DNA of 64,000 nucleotides from SURF-28 sp034521465 (GTDB taxonomy: Bacteria > Bacteroidota > Ignavibacteria > Ignavibacteriales > Melioribacteraceae), in the NCBI GenBank assembly GCA_034521465.1, contig JAXHMN010000025.1, positions 186,001 through 250,000 on the forward strand. Direction: 5' to 3'. The position numbers were made by a program, and so were the translations under genes. Positions 55,794-64,000 of this stretch are shown in pieces. The notes below the pieces were generated by a model. That model was not told the DNA's origin. It saw only the letters and a program-made list of their open reading frames with translations, and ran no database searches. Positions within the stretch are counted from its first letter, which is position 1; each line of letters begins with the position of its first letter.

Positions 55794-56435
55794 ATGCGGG
55801 GAATTATCTGTTTTTTGGGGCTGCTGCTTTTTGTTACTATACACTCACAAGAATTATCTCCGGACCAAGCTCTTGCTAAATTAAAAGAGGGCAATAATAG
55901 GTTTGTTGCAAATGAGGTGTCTTTTAAGGATTATGTGGCCGACATTGAAACAACAGCCGGAGGACAAAGCCCTTATGCGGTTATCGTTACTTGTTCGGAT
56001 TCACGCGTTCCGCCCGAAATTCTTTTTGATGAATCGATCGGAAAACTTTTTGTAATCCGCTTGGCTGGCAATATAATAGACAGCGCCGCAGTGGGAAGCA
56101 TCGAGTATGCAGTGAAATATCTTAACTCAAGTTATTTGTTGATGCTTGGACATACACATTGCGGAGCAGTACACGCTGTAGTCGGCGGCGGAAATTATTC
56201 TCCGGCAATTACATCGATTGCAAAAAGAATTGCGCCGGCATTTGAAAAAGTTAAGGCGATGGACATTGAAGAAGAAAAGAGAGAAGAGTCTACAATTAAA
56301 GAAAATGTGTTGCTTCAGGCAAGGGCGGCTTCGGATATGAGTGAAATTATTTCTGAACACCGAAATAATGGAACATTAAAAATTGGCGGCGCGGTTTATG
56401 ACATTGAAGACGGCAGAGTTCATTTTTTTGATTAA
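55794..56435 (+). CDS. beta-class carbonic anhydrase, exported
   Basis: A 213-residue beta-carbonic anhydrase with an N-terminal signal peptide (residues 1-18, ending IHSQ). The zinc ligands are Cys67 (CSDSR), His120 and Cys123 (GHTHCGAV), with Asp69 and Arg71 as the gate pair. It catalyses CO2/bicarbonate exchange. Beta-class enzymes are usually cytoplasmic, so an exported form is less common. AAGGAG precedes the ATG. It is convergent with the efflux operon 15 bp downstream. Confidence 0.9.
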   Translation: MRGIICFLGLLLFVTIHSQELSPDQALAKLKEGNNRFVANEVSFKDYVADIETTAGGQSPYAVIVTCSDSRVPPEILFDESIGKLFVIRLAGNIIDSAAVGSIEYAVKYLNSSYLLMLGHTHCGAVHAVVGGGNYSPAITSIAKRIAPAFEKVKAMDIEEEKREESTIKENVLLQARAASDMSEIISEHRNNGTLKIGGAVYDIEDGRVHFFD

Positions 56436-56450
56436 TAAAATTTACCCTAA

Positions 56451-57581
56451 TTAATCTATTCTTTTTTGGAATCGCATTACACTTAGGGATAGTATTAATA
56501 TCCCCAGCCCAAACATTGCAGCAAGTTGAATCCAGAGATCGGCAATACCGATTCCTTTTAATATAATTCCGCGGATGATAGTCATAAAATATCTAAGCGG
56601 AATTATATATGTAATTGCTTGTATTATTGCCGGCATATTTTCAATCGGGAATGCAAAGCCGGAGAGGAATACCATCGGCATCATTATGAGAAAGATCGCA
56701 AGCATCATTGCTTGCTGTTGTGTTTTTGAAATTGTTGAAACAAATAAACCAAGTCCGAGTGTTGAAAGAATAAAAACGAAAGATGAGATTAAAAGAAAAG
56801 TCACGCTTCCCTTTACCGCAATTCCGAAGATTATATTCATTGCAGTAATTACAAGTATAACCGCCGCAAATCCCAGCAAAGTGAAAGGTATAAGTTTACC
56901 AATAATCATTTGAATCGGTTTAATCGGCGTTACTATTAATTGCTCAAGTGTACCAATTTCTTTTTCTTTTACAATTGCAAGCGATGTTAATATCAACGTA
57001 ATTATCATTAACAGCAACGCGACAATTCCCGGGACCATAAAATTTCTTGTTTTTAATTCGGGATTATACCACACACGCGTTTCCGATTTTACAGTACCAA
57101 CCGGTATAACTTTTATGCCGAGCTTATTACGAATATCCGTTACAATTTCTTTGGAATACTTTTGAGTAACACCTTGTAAATAACCGGCTGCGATTGAAGC
57201 GGTGTTGCCATCCGATCCGTCAAATATTGCCTGAACTTGTACGGTCTCTCTTCGATTGATTTTTTCTTCGAATCCACGTGGAATTACTAATCCCATTATT
57301 ACTTCGGCGTTGTCAATGTGTTCGGTTAACTGATCGTAGTTATCAACGTAATAATCAAAAGAGTAATAACCGGTTGATTCAAAACTTTCAATATAATTTC
57401 GGCTTGCTTCGGATTTATCCAGATCATAAACAGCCGTGTGAACAACAGTTACATCAAAATTTGCTGCATATCCGAGAAAGACTAATTGAATAATTGGTGC
57501 AACCAAAATCATTGCAAACATTTTCGGATCGCGTTTAAACTGAAGAAATTCTTTTTGTATGAAGTAAATTATTGTTTTCAT
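56451..57581 (-). CDS. ABC-2 type permease (efflux operon, second permease)
   Basis: A 376-residue ABC-2 permease (YhhJ/YbhR type) with one N-terminal transmembrane helix, a periplasmic domain and five C-terminal helices: 'FLQFKRDPKMFAMILVAPIIQL', 'VPGIVALLLMIITLIL' and 'VKEKEIGTLEQLIVTPIKP', the family's signature. The ATG at 57581 is used rather than an upstream in-frame start that falls in repeat DNA. It is the last gene of the leftward operon. It is homologous to the preceding permease gene, suggesting a heterodimeric channel. Confidence 0.88.
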   Translation of the reverse strand: MKTIIYFIQKEFLQFKRDPKMFAMILVAPIIQLVFLGYAANFDVTVVHTAVYDLDKSEASRNYIESFESTGYYSFDYYVDNYDQLTEHIDNAEVIMGLVIPRGFEEKINRRETVQVQAIFDGSDGNTASIAAGYLQGVTQKYSKEIVTDIRNKLGIKVIPVGTVKSETRVWYNPELKTRNFMVPGIVALLLMIITLILTSLAIVKEKEIGTLEQLIVTPIKPIQMIIGKLIPFTLLGFAAVILVITAMNIIFGIAVKGSVTFLLISSFVFILSTLGLGLFVSTISKTQQQAMMLAIFLIMMPMVFLSGFAFPIENMPAIIQAITYIIPLRYFMTIIRGIILKGIGIADLWIQLAAMFGLGILILSLSVMRFQKRID

Positions 57582-57597
57582 AATGTTTTTTTTGATG

Positions 57598-57676
57598 GAA
57601 CACAGATGACACTGATGCAACAGATAACCATAGATTTAATCTGCGGTAATCGGCTTTTTCTGTGTCATCTGTGTTC
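57598..57676. repeat. inverted repeat GAACACAGATGACAC between permease genes
   Basis: GAACACAGATGACAC (57598-57612) and its exact complement (57662-57676) enclose 49 bp. It fills the space between the two permease genes and would form a strong stem in the mRNA. A less perfect copy lies at 62191-62270 and a degenerate one near 59768-59847. Confidence 0.8.
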
Positions 57677-57695
57677 AATTGGTTTATAATTTATA

Positions 57696-58838
57696 TTAAC
57701 CCTTAGCTTCTCTCCTTTTTGAAATCAAATTACCGAGTCCTAAAAAGAACAGAGTAAATACTCCCAAGTAAATCCATTGAGTCCAAAAAGCTTCGAGCCC
57801 AATACCGCGCAGCATTATTGCACGAAGCGTAATTAAATAAAACTTCGCCGGAGTAATGTTCGTAAGCCACTGAATAATCTCCGGCATACTCTCGATCGGG
57901 AAAATGAATCCCGATAAAATTAACGACGGCAGCATTGACGCAAAAGTTGCCGCGGTAAATGCAACCTGCTGCGAATCCGAAACAGTCGAAATAAATATTC
58001 CCAAACTTGTACTTGCAATGATGAATATCAGGGTACTGAAAAACATCAACAAATAGCTTCCTTTCACAACAACATCAAACAAAATATATCCGGCAATTAA
58101 AATGAAGACAGCGTCAATCAATGCAATAATTACATAAGGCAGAACTTTTCCGAGCATTACTTCCAAATTATTCAGTGAAGAAACATTTATCTGCTCAATT
58201 GTTCCGCGCTCTTTTTCACGAACCAATGAAAGAGACACACTTACAACCGATGTAATGATTAATATCATCGCAATTAAACCGGGAATTAAAAACACAGTCG
58301 TTTCAAGTTCCGGGTTAAACCAAAATATCGGTTGTAAATCAATCGGGATGATTGGGTTAATTCCCAACTTAGCAAACATCTCTTGCTGAAATTCAGAATT
58401 ATATTTTAACGTTGCCGCTTCAACATAATTTTTAATAATGGTTGCAGTGTTGCCGTCAACTCCGTCTATTAAGAATTGAACTTTTGCTTCTTCTTTTGCG
58501 CGGTACATTTTTTCGGAAAAGTCGAATGGAATTACCATTACAACTTGTGCGCGTTTTTCATCAAGAGCCGATGTTGCCTTGCTTTCTTCATTTAGGTATT
58601 CAACAAAATCAAAATACTCAGAGCTTGTTAATGATTGAATAAACTCTCGACTCTCTTTAGATTTATCTAAATCATGAACAGCAAGTTTGATGTGTTTTAC
58701 ATCGAAATTGACTGCATAGCCGAATAGCACAAGCAGAAAAACCGGCAGCGAAAAGAGAATAATTAAAAATCGTGTATCACGGCTGATTTGCTTTACTTCT
58801 TTTTTTGCAACAGCTTTTATTCTCCCCGGACTAATCAT
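57696..58838 (-). CDS. ABC-2 type permease (efflux operon, first permease)
   Basis: A 380-residue ABC-2 permease. Its N-terminal 'KKEVKQISRDTRFLIILFSLPVFLLVLFGYAVNFDVKH' and 'REKERGTIEQINVSSLNNLEVMLGK' are typical of YbhS/YhhJ permeases. It has six hydrophobic segments with a large loop between the first and second. Its start overlaps the ATPase gene by 4 bp (ATGA). Confidence 0.88.
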   Translation of the reverse strand: MISPGRIKAVAKKEVKQISRDTRFLIILFSLPVFLLVLFGYAVNFDVKHIKLAVHDLDKSKESREFIQSLTSSEYFDFVEYLNEESKATSALDEKRAQVVMVIPFDFSEKMYRAKEEAKVQFLIDGVDGNTATIIKNYVEAATLKYNSEFQQEMFAKLGINPIIPIDLQPIFWFNPELETTVFLIPGLIAMILIITSVVSVSLSLVREKERGTIEQINVSSLNNLEVMLGKVLPYVIIALIDAVFILIAGYILFDVVVKGSYLLMFFSTLIFIIASTSLGIFISTVSDSQQVAFTAATFASMLPSLILSGFIFPIESMPEIIQWLTNITPAKFYLITLRAIMLRGIGLEAFWTQWIYLGVFTLFFLGLGNLISKRREAKG

Positions 58839-59767
58839 CGGTTGTACTCTTTGTCTAATAAATGAATAAATACATCTTCAAGTGTCGGCACAATTTGGTC
58901 TATTCGTTTTATTTCTATAGAATGTTTATCTGTGAGTATTGTTCTAATTTGTTCTTCGTTGTTGAAGTTGTCGTTAACAATTATATGAATATTGTTTCCG
59001 AAGATAGATGTATCATCAACATAATTTTCGTTTTGTAAAATGTCGAGTGCATCAACAACACGTTCGCATTCGATTTCATAAATTTTATTTTTGATATAAT
59101 TTGTTTTCAGTTCGCTTGCGGTTCCTTCCGCAATAATTTTACCGGCATTAATTAATGTTATGTTATTGCAGTATTCAGCTTCTTCGAGATAGTGTGTTGT
59201 AACAAAAACCGTAGTTCCGTTTGCCGAGAGATCGTTGATCAAATCCCAAAAATTTCTTCTTGAAATCGGATCAACCCCGCTTGTCGGTTCGTCTAAAAAG
59301 ATGATTTCCGGTTCGTGGATAACTGCTGCGCCGAGTGCAAGCCGCTGTTTAATTCCGCCGGGAAGTGAACCGGTTAACAAATTTTCTTTTCCTTTTAAGT
59401 TGGCTATTTGTAAAACCCATTCTTTTCTTTCTTTGAATTTTTTTCCTTCCAATCCATAAACACCACCGAAGAAATTGATGTTCTCTTCAACCGATAAATC
59501 GTTATAAAGCGAAAACTTTTGCGACATATAACCGATCACTTTTTTCACTTTGTCCGGTTCATTCATAACACTATAACCGCCGACCATCGCATCGCCGGAA
59601 GTCGGGTTAAGTATTCCGCACAACATTCTAATAGCCGTAGATTTACCTGCTCCGTTAGCGCCGAGAAATCCGAATACTTCTCCTTCTTTTACGTTGAAGG
59701 AAATATTATCAACGGCGGTGAAGTTGCCGAAGCGTTTTGTCAATTTGTTTACTTCAATAGAGTTCAT
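58835..59767 (-). CDS. ABC transporter ATPase (second of two in the efflux operon)
   Basis: A 310-residue ABC ATPase. Walker A GANGAGKSTA, signature LPGGIKQRLAL, Walker B IIFLDEPTSGVD and the H-loop TTHYLEEAE are all present. The LPGG variant of the signature is seen in the YbhF-type group. It overlaps the permease gene by 4 bp. With the other ATPase in this operon it may serve a heterodimeric or double-ATPase exporter. Confidence 0.92.
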   Translation of the reverse strand: MNSIEVNKLTKRFGNFTAVDNISFNVKEGEVFGFLGANGAGKSTAIRMLCGILNPTSGDAMVGGYSVMNEPDKVKKVIGYMSQKFSLYNDLSVEENINFFGGVYGLEGKKFKERKEWVLQIANLKGKENLLTGSLPGGIKQRLALGAAVIHEPEIIFLDEPTSGVDPISRRNFWDLINDLSANGTTVFVTTHYLEEAEYCNNITLINAGKIIAEGTASELKTNYIKNKIYEIECERVVDALDILQNENYVDDTSIFGNNIHIIVNDNFNNEEQIRTILTDKHSIEIKRIDQIVPTLEDVFIHLLDKEYNR

Positions 59768-59847
59768 CTTAATTGATCATAATCATCTTAACAAATCTGT
59801 GTTCCATCAAAGCATTGGAACGCTGATCATTATGATTGTTATGATTC
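59768..59847. repeat. degenerate inverted repeat between tolC and ABC gene
   Basis: The 87-bp spacer holds an imperfect inverted repeat (ATCATAATCATCTTAACAAA against TTTATTGTTATGAT-like right arm, with ATCTGTGTTCC facing GGAACGCTGAT). It seems related to the GAACACAGATGACAC repeats elsewhere in this operon. Confidence 0.45.
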
Positions 59848-59854
59848 TTTGTGA

Positions 59855-61168
59855 TTAATAAATTTTACGTCCTATCGACTTTTCCAACTTTGTTTTAGCC
59901 AACTTCAAATCAACTAACGCGTTAGATAAATTTGTTTGCGCGTTTAGCAACGCAACCTCCGCATCGATTAAGTCTGTACTGGTTGCAAGCTGCTGATTGT
60001 ATTTGTCTTTTGTAATTCTGTAATTCTCTTCAGCTTGTTCAACTGACTTTTTAGATACATTGACTTTTTCAAATTCACTCAGTGCCGTCAAGTAATCTTT
60101 ATAAACTTCCAGCTCAATATTTTCTTTAATGATTTGATAAGTCGTTTCCGCTTGAATCAACTGCTGCTCGGCTTGAGTTGTTTTTGATGATGTTTCACCC
60201 CAATCTAAAATGTTCCAATTAAGTCCGACGCCCACAGCCCAAGTATCTTCAAACTTATCTTCAAGCGGCATAATTCTTTGATTTGGTCTGCTGTAGTAAT
60301 AATCACCGAAAAGAAAAACAGACGGAAACCACCCTGCTTGAGCTGCATCAATATTTTCTTCACCCGCTTTGATTTTGTATTCAAGTGATTTTATTTCTTC
60401 TCGTGATTGCAGAGCTTCGTTTAGCAGATCATCATACTTTGTTGCAATTGAAACAGCTTCCGGTTCATCGGCGATTACTTGTGTGTTTGAGTTAAGGGGT
60501 AAACCGACTGCTTTGTTAAACATTGTCCGCGCAAGCTCAACGGCATTATTTGCTTCAATCTTTTTAAGCTCTGTGTTTGAATACTGCACTTCTAATTTCA
60601 ACAAATCATTTTTTGTAACGAGTCCGTTATCTAAAAAGTTTTTTGTATCGGCTAAGTGATTTTCTAATGATTTTAAGTTTTCTTCAACAAGCTGAAGTAC
60701 TTTTTGAGATTTATAATAATTCCAAAATGCTTGATGTATGTGAAGCGCCTCCTCGTTTATTTCTTTTGTGTGCTCGAACTCTACTGCTTTGCTGTTGTAT
60801 TCGGCAGCGCTTTTTAATGACGACAATCTAAATCCCGTAAACAAAGGCTGCTGCAGCGAAAGCTTTAATTGGTAGTTATCCAATATCGTTTCTTGAATTG
60901 TAATTGGCGTTGGTGAAAACGGAACGCTTACAGCAAACGGTTTAACATCACTCAATCTAGTATAAGATGCACCGAAACTTAATCGCGGCAGCATTTGTGA
61001 ACCGACCTCGGTTATCTTTGCCTCGCTGCTTCTTAATGATGCTTGCGATATTTTTATTTGTTTACTGTTCTGTAATCCGATTTCTAAGCTTTGGTTTAGA
61101 GTTAGCTTGTTGTTTTGTGCAATAAGTGAAATTGCTAATAATATGTTTAGAATAATTATTTTTTTCAT
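59855..61168 (-). CDS. TolC-family outer-membrane efflux protein
   Basis: A 437-residue outer-membrane efflux protein with a signal peptide from the ATG at 61168 (MKKIIILNILLAISLIAQ). An upstream ATG would put 23 residues before it. It has two long coiled-coil halves with the family's repeated pattern: 'NQSLEIGLQNSKQIKISQ' early and 'YNQQLATSTDLIDAEVALLNAQTNLSNALVDLKLAKTKLEKSIG' at the end. It forms the outer-membrane exit duct for the operon's exporter and sits between the two ATPase genes. Confidence 0.9.
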   Translation of the reverse strand: MKKIIILNILLAISLIAQNNKLTLNQSLEIGLQNSKQIKISQASLRSSEAKITEVGSQMLPRLSFGASYTRLSDVKPFAVSVPFSPTPITIQETILDNYQLKLSLQQPLFTGFRLSSLKSAAEYNSKAVEFEHTKEINEEALHIHQAFWNYYKSQKVLQLVEENLKSLENHLADTKNFLDNGLVTKNDLLKLEVQYSNTELKKIEANNAVELARTMFNKAVGLPLNSNTQVIADEPEAVSIATKYDDLLNEALQSREEIKSLEYKIKAGEENIDAAQAGWFPSVFLFGDYYYSRPNQRIMPLEDKFEDTWAVGVGLNWNILDWGETSSKTTQAEQQLIQAETTYQIIKENIELEVYKDYLTALSEFEKVNVSKKSVEQAEENYRITKDKYNQQLATSTDLIDAEVALLNAQTNLSNALVDLKLAKTKLEKSIGRKIY

Positions 61169-61262
61169 TTTGCTGCCTTTATGAAATTTCTTAGTCTCAT
61201 TATGATTGACGGATTGGTTGATTGAGCGCTTATTCATTCAGTCAATCATTCAATCTTATTTC

Positions 61263-62170
61263 TCAATTTGCTTCTTTTATTAAATGTATAAAAACATTTT
61301 CGAGCGATGGTGTAACAACTCTTTTGTCATTAATCGTAATTTCATTTTGACGAAGAAGTTTTTCAATTTCGGGATAATCTTTTGATTCATCATCAACGAC
61401 TAAGTTTATTCTATCGCCGAACATTTGCGATTCATATTTATCTTTTAATATTTCGTAAGCTTTTCGTGAAGGCGAACAGACAATCTCAACAACTTGTTTG
61501 TTAATTGATTTTTTAATTTCAGCCGGTTTATCGATTGCAATAATTTCTCCTTTGTTCATCATTGCAACTCGGTTGCAGCGCTCGGCTTCGTCGAGATATG
61601 GAGTCGTCATAAAAATTGTAATTCCTTCTTTAATTAAGTTGGAAAGAATCTTCCAAAAGTCTCGACGGGAAACCGGATCGACTCCGGTTGTCGGTTCATC
61701 TAAAAATAGTATTTGCGGTTTGTGAATTAAAGAACAGGCAAGTGCAAGCTTCTGTTTCATTCCGCCGGAAAGATTATCCGCGAGGCGATCCCTGAAATTT
61801 TTAATTCGAGTAAACTCGAGTAGCTCATCTCTTCGTGGTTTATAATTCTTTACATTGTGAATCTCTGCGAAGAACTCGATGTTCTCGTCAACTGTTAAAT
61901 CGCCGTATAAACTAAAGCGCTGCGATAAATATCCAATTTGATTTTGTACCGCTTGTTTTTCTTTTGTAATATCTTTGTCGATTAACGTTGCTGTTCCGCT
62001 GTCGGGATTTAAGAGTCCGCACAAAATTCTAATAGTTGTAGTTTTCCCGGCACCGTCTGGACCGACGAGTCCGAACATTTCGGCTTTTCCAACTTCAAAC
62101 GAAATTCCTTTTACCGCTTCAATTTCGCCGTAACTTTTTGAAGAGTATCTATTTTTATTATTGATTTCAT
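61263..62170 (-). CDS. ABC transporter ATPase (first of two; homopolymer frameshift near 62136)
   Basis: ABC ATPase of about 302 aa. Walker A GPDGAGKTTT, signature LSGGMKQKLAL, Walker B ILFLDEPTTGVD and a switch loop with MTTPYLDEAE, where family members have His, are visible. The frame breaks near 62136 in a run of five A: with one more A the N-terminus reads MKSIIKIDTLQKSYGEIEAV and joins KGISFEVGKAEMFGL. As read, the N-terminal 30 residues are lost. The Pro in place of the H-loop His (TTPY) would impair hydrolysis, so this may be the non-catalytic site of a pair. Confidence 0.85.
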
Positions 62171-62190
62171 TTTTGTAATTGTAACCAATA

Positions 62191-62270
62191 GAACACAGAT
62201 GACACTAAAACTATGGATTCACACAGATAAAAATCAGTGTTTATCGGTTTTTTCTACGTCATCAGCGTTC
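62191..62270. repeat. inverted repeat upstream of the first ABC gene
   Basis: GAACACAGATGACAC (62191-62205) faces a partial complement ACGTCATCAGCGTTC (62256-62270), 11 of 15 positions. It is the same repeat family as at 57598-57676 and lies in the hlyD-ABC spacer. Confidence 0.65.
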
Positions 62271-62288
62271 CATTCTTGCTTCTTTATT

Positions 62289-62338
62289 CTTCATCCTCCT
62301 TAAGTTGACGATATTGCTTATTGGAGGGGAGGATGAAG
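62289..62338. repeat. 11-bp hairpin between hlyD and ABC genes
   Basis: CTTCATCCTCC (62289-62299) pairs perfectly with GGAGGATGAAG (62328-62338) over a 28-base loop. It could reduce read-through from hlyD or simply be another repeat. Confidence 0.55.
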
Positions 62339-62346
62339 TGTTAGTT

Positions 62347-63307
62347 TTATAAGTAAATTACCGCATCTACCGGCATACCTGATTTAAGTTCGTAGTCCGG
62401 ATTGGGGGCTTTTATTTTTACGGCAAAGACTAGTTTTGTCCGCTCTTCTTTTGTTTGAATATTTTTCGGTGTAAACTCTGCTTCGGGAGAAATGTAAGTC
62501 ACTTTCCCCTCGTATGATTTCTTTTCATAAGAGTCGGAGAAAATTTCGGCTTTTTGTCCAAGCTTAACTTTCCCCAAATCCGTTTCTTGAATGTAAACCA
62601 CAACTTCAACTTCGCTTTGATTAGAAACCTTTACTAATGAAGACTGCGGATTCACTGTTTCGCCGATTTCAACGAAATTTTTAACTATTTGTCCATCTAT
62701 AGGAGACAAAACATAACAATCGTTCACTCTTTTTTGAAGTAATTTTACGTTAGCATCTGCAGCATTAATTGCGGCTTTTGCTTGTTCTAATTCCTCGGGT
62801 CTGGCAAAATTTTCAATTTTTTTGAGATTTTGTTTCGCTGAATTGAACTGTGCCTCCGCAATGGTTAATCTTGTTTTGGCATCCTCAAACTGCTTTTTCG
62901 TGACAGATTGATTATTGAACAGATTTTCAATTCGCTCAAAATCAGACTTTAGCGGATTCATAATTTGCTTCGGCTTGCTTCAAAGCTTCGGAAGCTTGAC
63001 TTTTATCTTCGCTTCTCGCACCTTTTTTAAGCATGTCATATTTGGATTTTGTCAAATCTCGCTGTGCTTCGGCTTGGTTTAGCTGCAATTGGTATGTTTC
63101 CGGATCAATTATCATAATAGTATCTCCGGCATTAACCCGGTTTCCTTCTTCTCGAACGATTTGCTGGATTGTTCCGGCAACCTGGGAACTTAAAATTATA
63201 TTAGTAGTTTCCACCGTTCCCGAAAGCTCAATTTTATCTTTTTCTCCGTTATCGCCGCAACCAATTAATAGCGCGATAATCGAAGTTATTGCAAGTAATT
63301 TTTTCAT
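62347..63307 (-). CDS. HlyD-family periplasmic adaptor (frameshift near 62947)
   Basis: An RND/HlyD-type membrane-fusion lipoprotein (signal ending in IGC) of about 320 aa, which would link the ABC exporter to TolC. 'LSGTVETTNIILSSQVAGTI' is the biotinyl-lipoyl start, 'SVTKKQFEDAKTRLTIAEAQF' the hairpin coiled coil and 'VLSPIDGQIVKNFVEIGETV' the closing half-motif. The frame ends at ESAKV near 62942; removing one base near 62947 gives ESAKSDFERIENLF and the rest continues. The ATG at 63307 is chosen over an in-frame upstream one inside tetR. It starts 1 bp after the tetR stop (TGATATG). Confidence 0.85.
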
Positions 63308-63308
63308 A

Positions 63309-63920
63309 TCAATTACCCGAATTGTATTGTTTAAGTAGTTTTTTGCCTTTTTTTGAGAGAATTCCCGAGAATACAATCTCAAGCACCGTTTCGCCTGCTT
63401 TTCCGATTGAAATGTTATTGTGCAGCACAAACTCCGGGTTGACTACACCTTGAACGGACGAAATCAAGACACCCATAATTATATTCGTGGGAAAATCGTT
63501 TATTAATCCCTCGGATTTACCTTGTTCGATCAGTAGAGTCATGTTTTTCTGCATTATTTTTATGCGAAAATCATTTACTTCCTGCCAAATGTCGGGAGCG
63601 TAAAACTGCAGATCGTTTAGCCATTTGCTGGAAATGGTCGCAACCCGCTTTGAAAACAGATCGCTGATCTTGTACAGCTTTATAATTGCATCGCCGTTAC
63701 TGTTGATAATTGTTTCAATTCGTCCGCCTAAATCGTTTCTTATTCTCACAAATACAGCGCGGATTAACTCGTCTTTTGTAGAAAAATGCTTATAAATAGT
63801 CTTTTTACTTATTCTGAGTTCCTTTGCTATTTCATCCATTGTGGTCTTGTGGAAACCATATTTCATAAAATAGTTTTCGCAGAACTCAAGTACTTTTAAA
63901 CTCTCTGATAATTCTTTCAA
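63309..63920 (-). CDS. TetR-family regulator of the efflux operon
   Basis: A 203-residue TetR repressor. The helix-turn-helix is at residues 15-55 (FMKYGFHKTTMDEIAKELRI and then SKKTIYKHFSTKDELI). The C-terminal ligand domain is variable. It is the first gene of the efflux operon and its stop (TGA) is followed after 1 base by the hlyD ATG. Its likely operators are the three TGGAAAC sites between 63921 and 63991 around its own promoter. The arrangement matches CecR-ybhGFSR of enterobacteria in gene order. Confidence 0.9.
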   Translation of the reverse strand: MKELSESLKVLEFCENYFMKYGFHKTTMDEIAKELRISKKTIYKHFSTKDELIRAVFVRIRNDLGGRIETIINSNGDAIIKLYKISDLFSKRVATISSKWLNDLQFYAPDIWQEVNDFRIKIMQKNMTLLIEQGKSEGLINDFPTNIIMGVLISSVQGVVNPEFVLHNNISIGKAGETVLEIVFSGILSKKGKKLLKQYNSGN

Positions 63921-63991
63921 TGGAAACCCCTTTCGTTTTTTACGTTTCTAATATAATATGTGGAAACTGCTTTGTCAAGAAAAAGTTTCCA
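63921..63991 (-). promoter_or_regulatory. tetR promoter with TGGAAAC operator half-sites
   Basis: On the minus strand TTGACA (63978-63973) and TATATT (63955-63950) are separated by 17 bp, a good sigma-70-type promoter about 30 bp from the tetR ATG. TGGAAACT (63961-63968) and its complement AGTTTCCA (63984-63991) flank the -35 hexamer, and a further TGGAAAC is at 63921-63927, overlapping the end of the spacer before tetR. Repression by TetR itself is inferred. Confidence 0.7.
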
Positions 63992-64000
63992 AAGTTTTTC

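Noticed and set aside
1..64000. CRISPR array, tRNA or rRNA genes, prophage
   Set aside because: I read all intergenic regions and saw no regularly spaced repeats, no cloverleaf with a TTCGAATC-type arm, no rRNA-like sequence, and no phage structural or integrase genes.

Overview
The window looks like a chromosomal segment from an Ignavibacteria-type member of the Bacteroidota/Chlorobiota group. The grounds are a low G+C content, secreted proteins ending in a type IX secretion (Por) sorting domain with the 'NYPNPFNP' motif, a TANFOR-type surface protein, and many lipoproteins and outer-membrane barrels. It carries the replication-initiation locus (dnaA, dnaN, recF, a DUF721 gene, gyrB, gyrA) with clusters of DnaA boxes on both sides of dnaA, so oriC is probably here.

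Layout. 1-3.6 kb: a secreted TANFOR-type protein (cut by the window edge) and an outer-membrane barrel. 3.8-8.4 kb: DUF2911, ispH, an amidohydrolase lipoprotein and a PaaG-like isomerase. 8.6-13.7 kb: a peptidoglycan-active protein, two PD40 propeller lipoproteins and an M1 aminopeptidase. 14-17.3 kb: phenylacetyl-CoA epoxidase paaABCD, invaded by repeat elements, including an S23/four-helix-bundle element with inverted-repeat ends and a 181-bp MITE-like element. 17.4-29 kb: an envelope barrel, a VapC/Phd toxin-antitoxin pair, ADP-forming acyl-CoA synthetase, an orphan CopG-type antitoxin with a consensus promoter, glgA, a T9SS-exported protein, PAP2 and calcineurin-like phosphatases, an NAD-dependent epimerase and a DUF2231 membrane protein. 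29-36.7 kb: a secreted hydrolase-like protein, an S8 protease with a sorting domain, a second M1-like peptidase and a trans-sulfuration enzyme. 36.7-46.5 kb: the gyrA/gyrB/recF/dnaN/dnaA block, with a mntA-hepT toxin-antitoxin pair lodged between gyrB and gyrA with no spacing. 46.5-56.4 kb: asparaginase, small membrane and secreted proteins, a hexapeptide-repeat protein, a long-chain acyl-CoA synthetase, a Tat-exported DUF362 protein and an exported beta-carbonic anhydrase. 56.4-64 kb: one leftward operon, tetR-hlyD-ABC-tolC-ABC-permease-permease, encoding a tripartite efflux system under an apparent TetR operator.

Sequence quality matters for reading this window. At least 13 genes, including gyrA and gyrB, are interrupted by single-base indels, and many of these lie in short homopolymers. 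The simplest explanation is residual sequencing or assembly error rather than gene decay. I annotated those loci as full-length genes across the frameshifts and gave the approximate position of each break.
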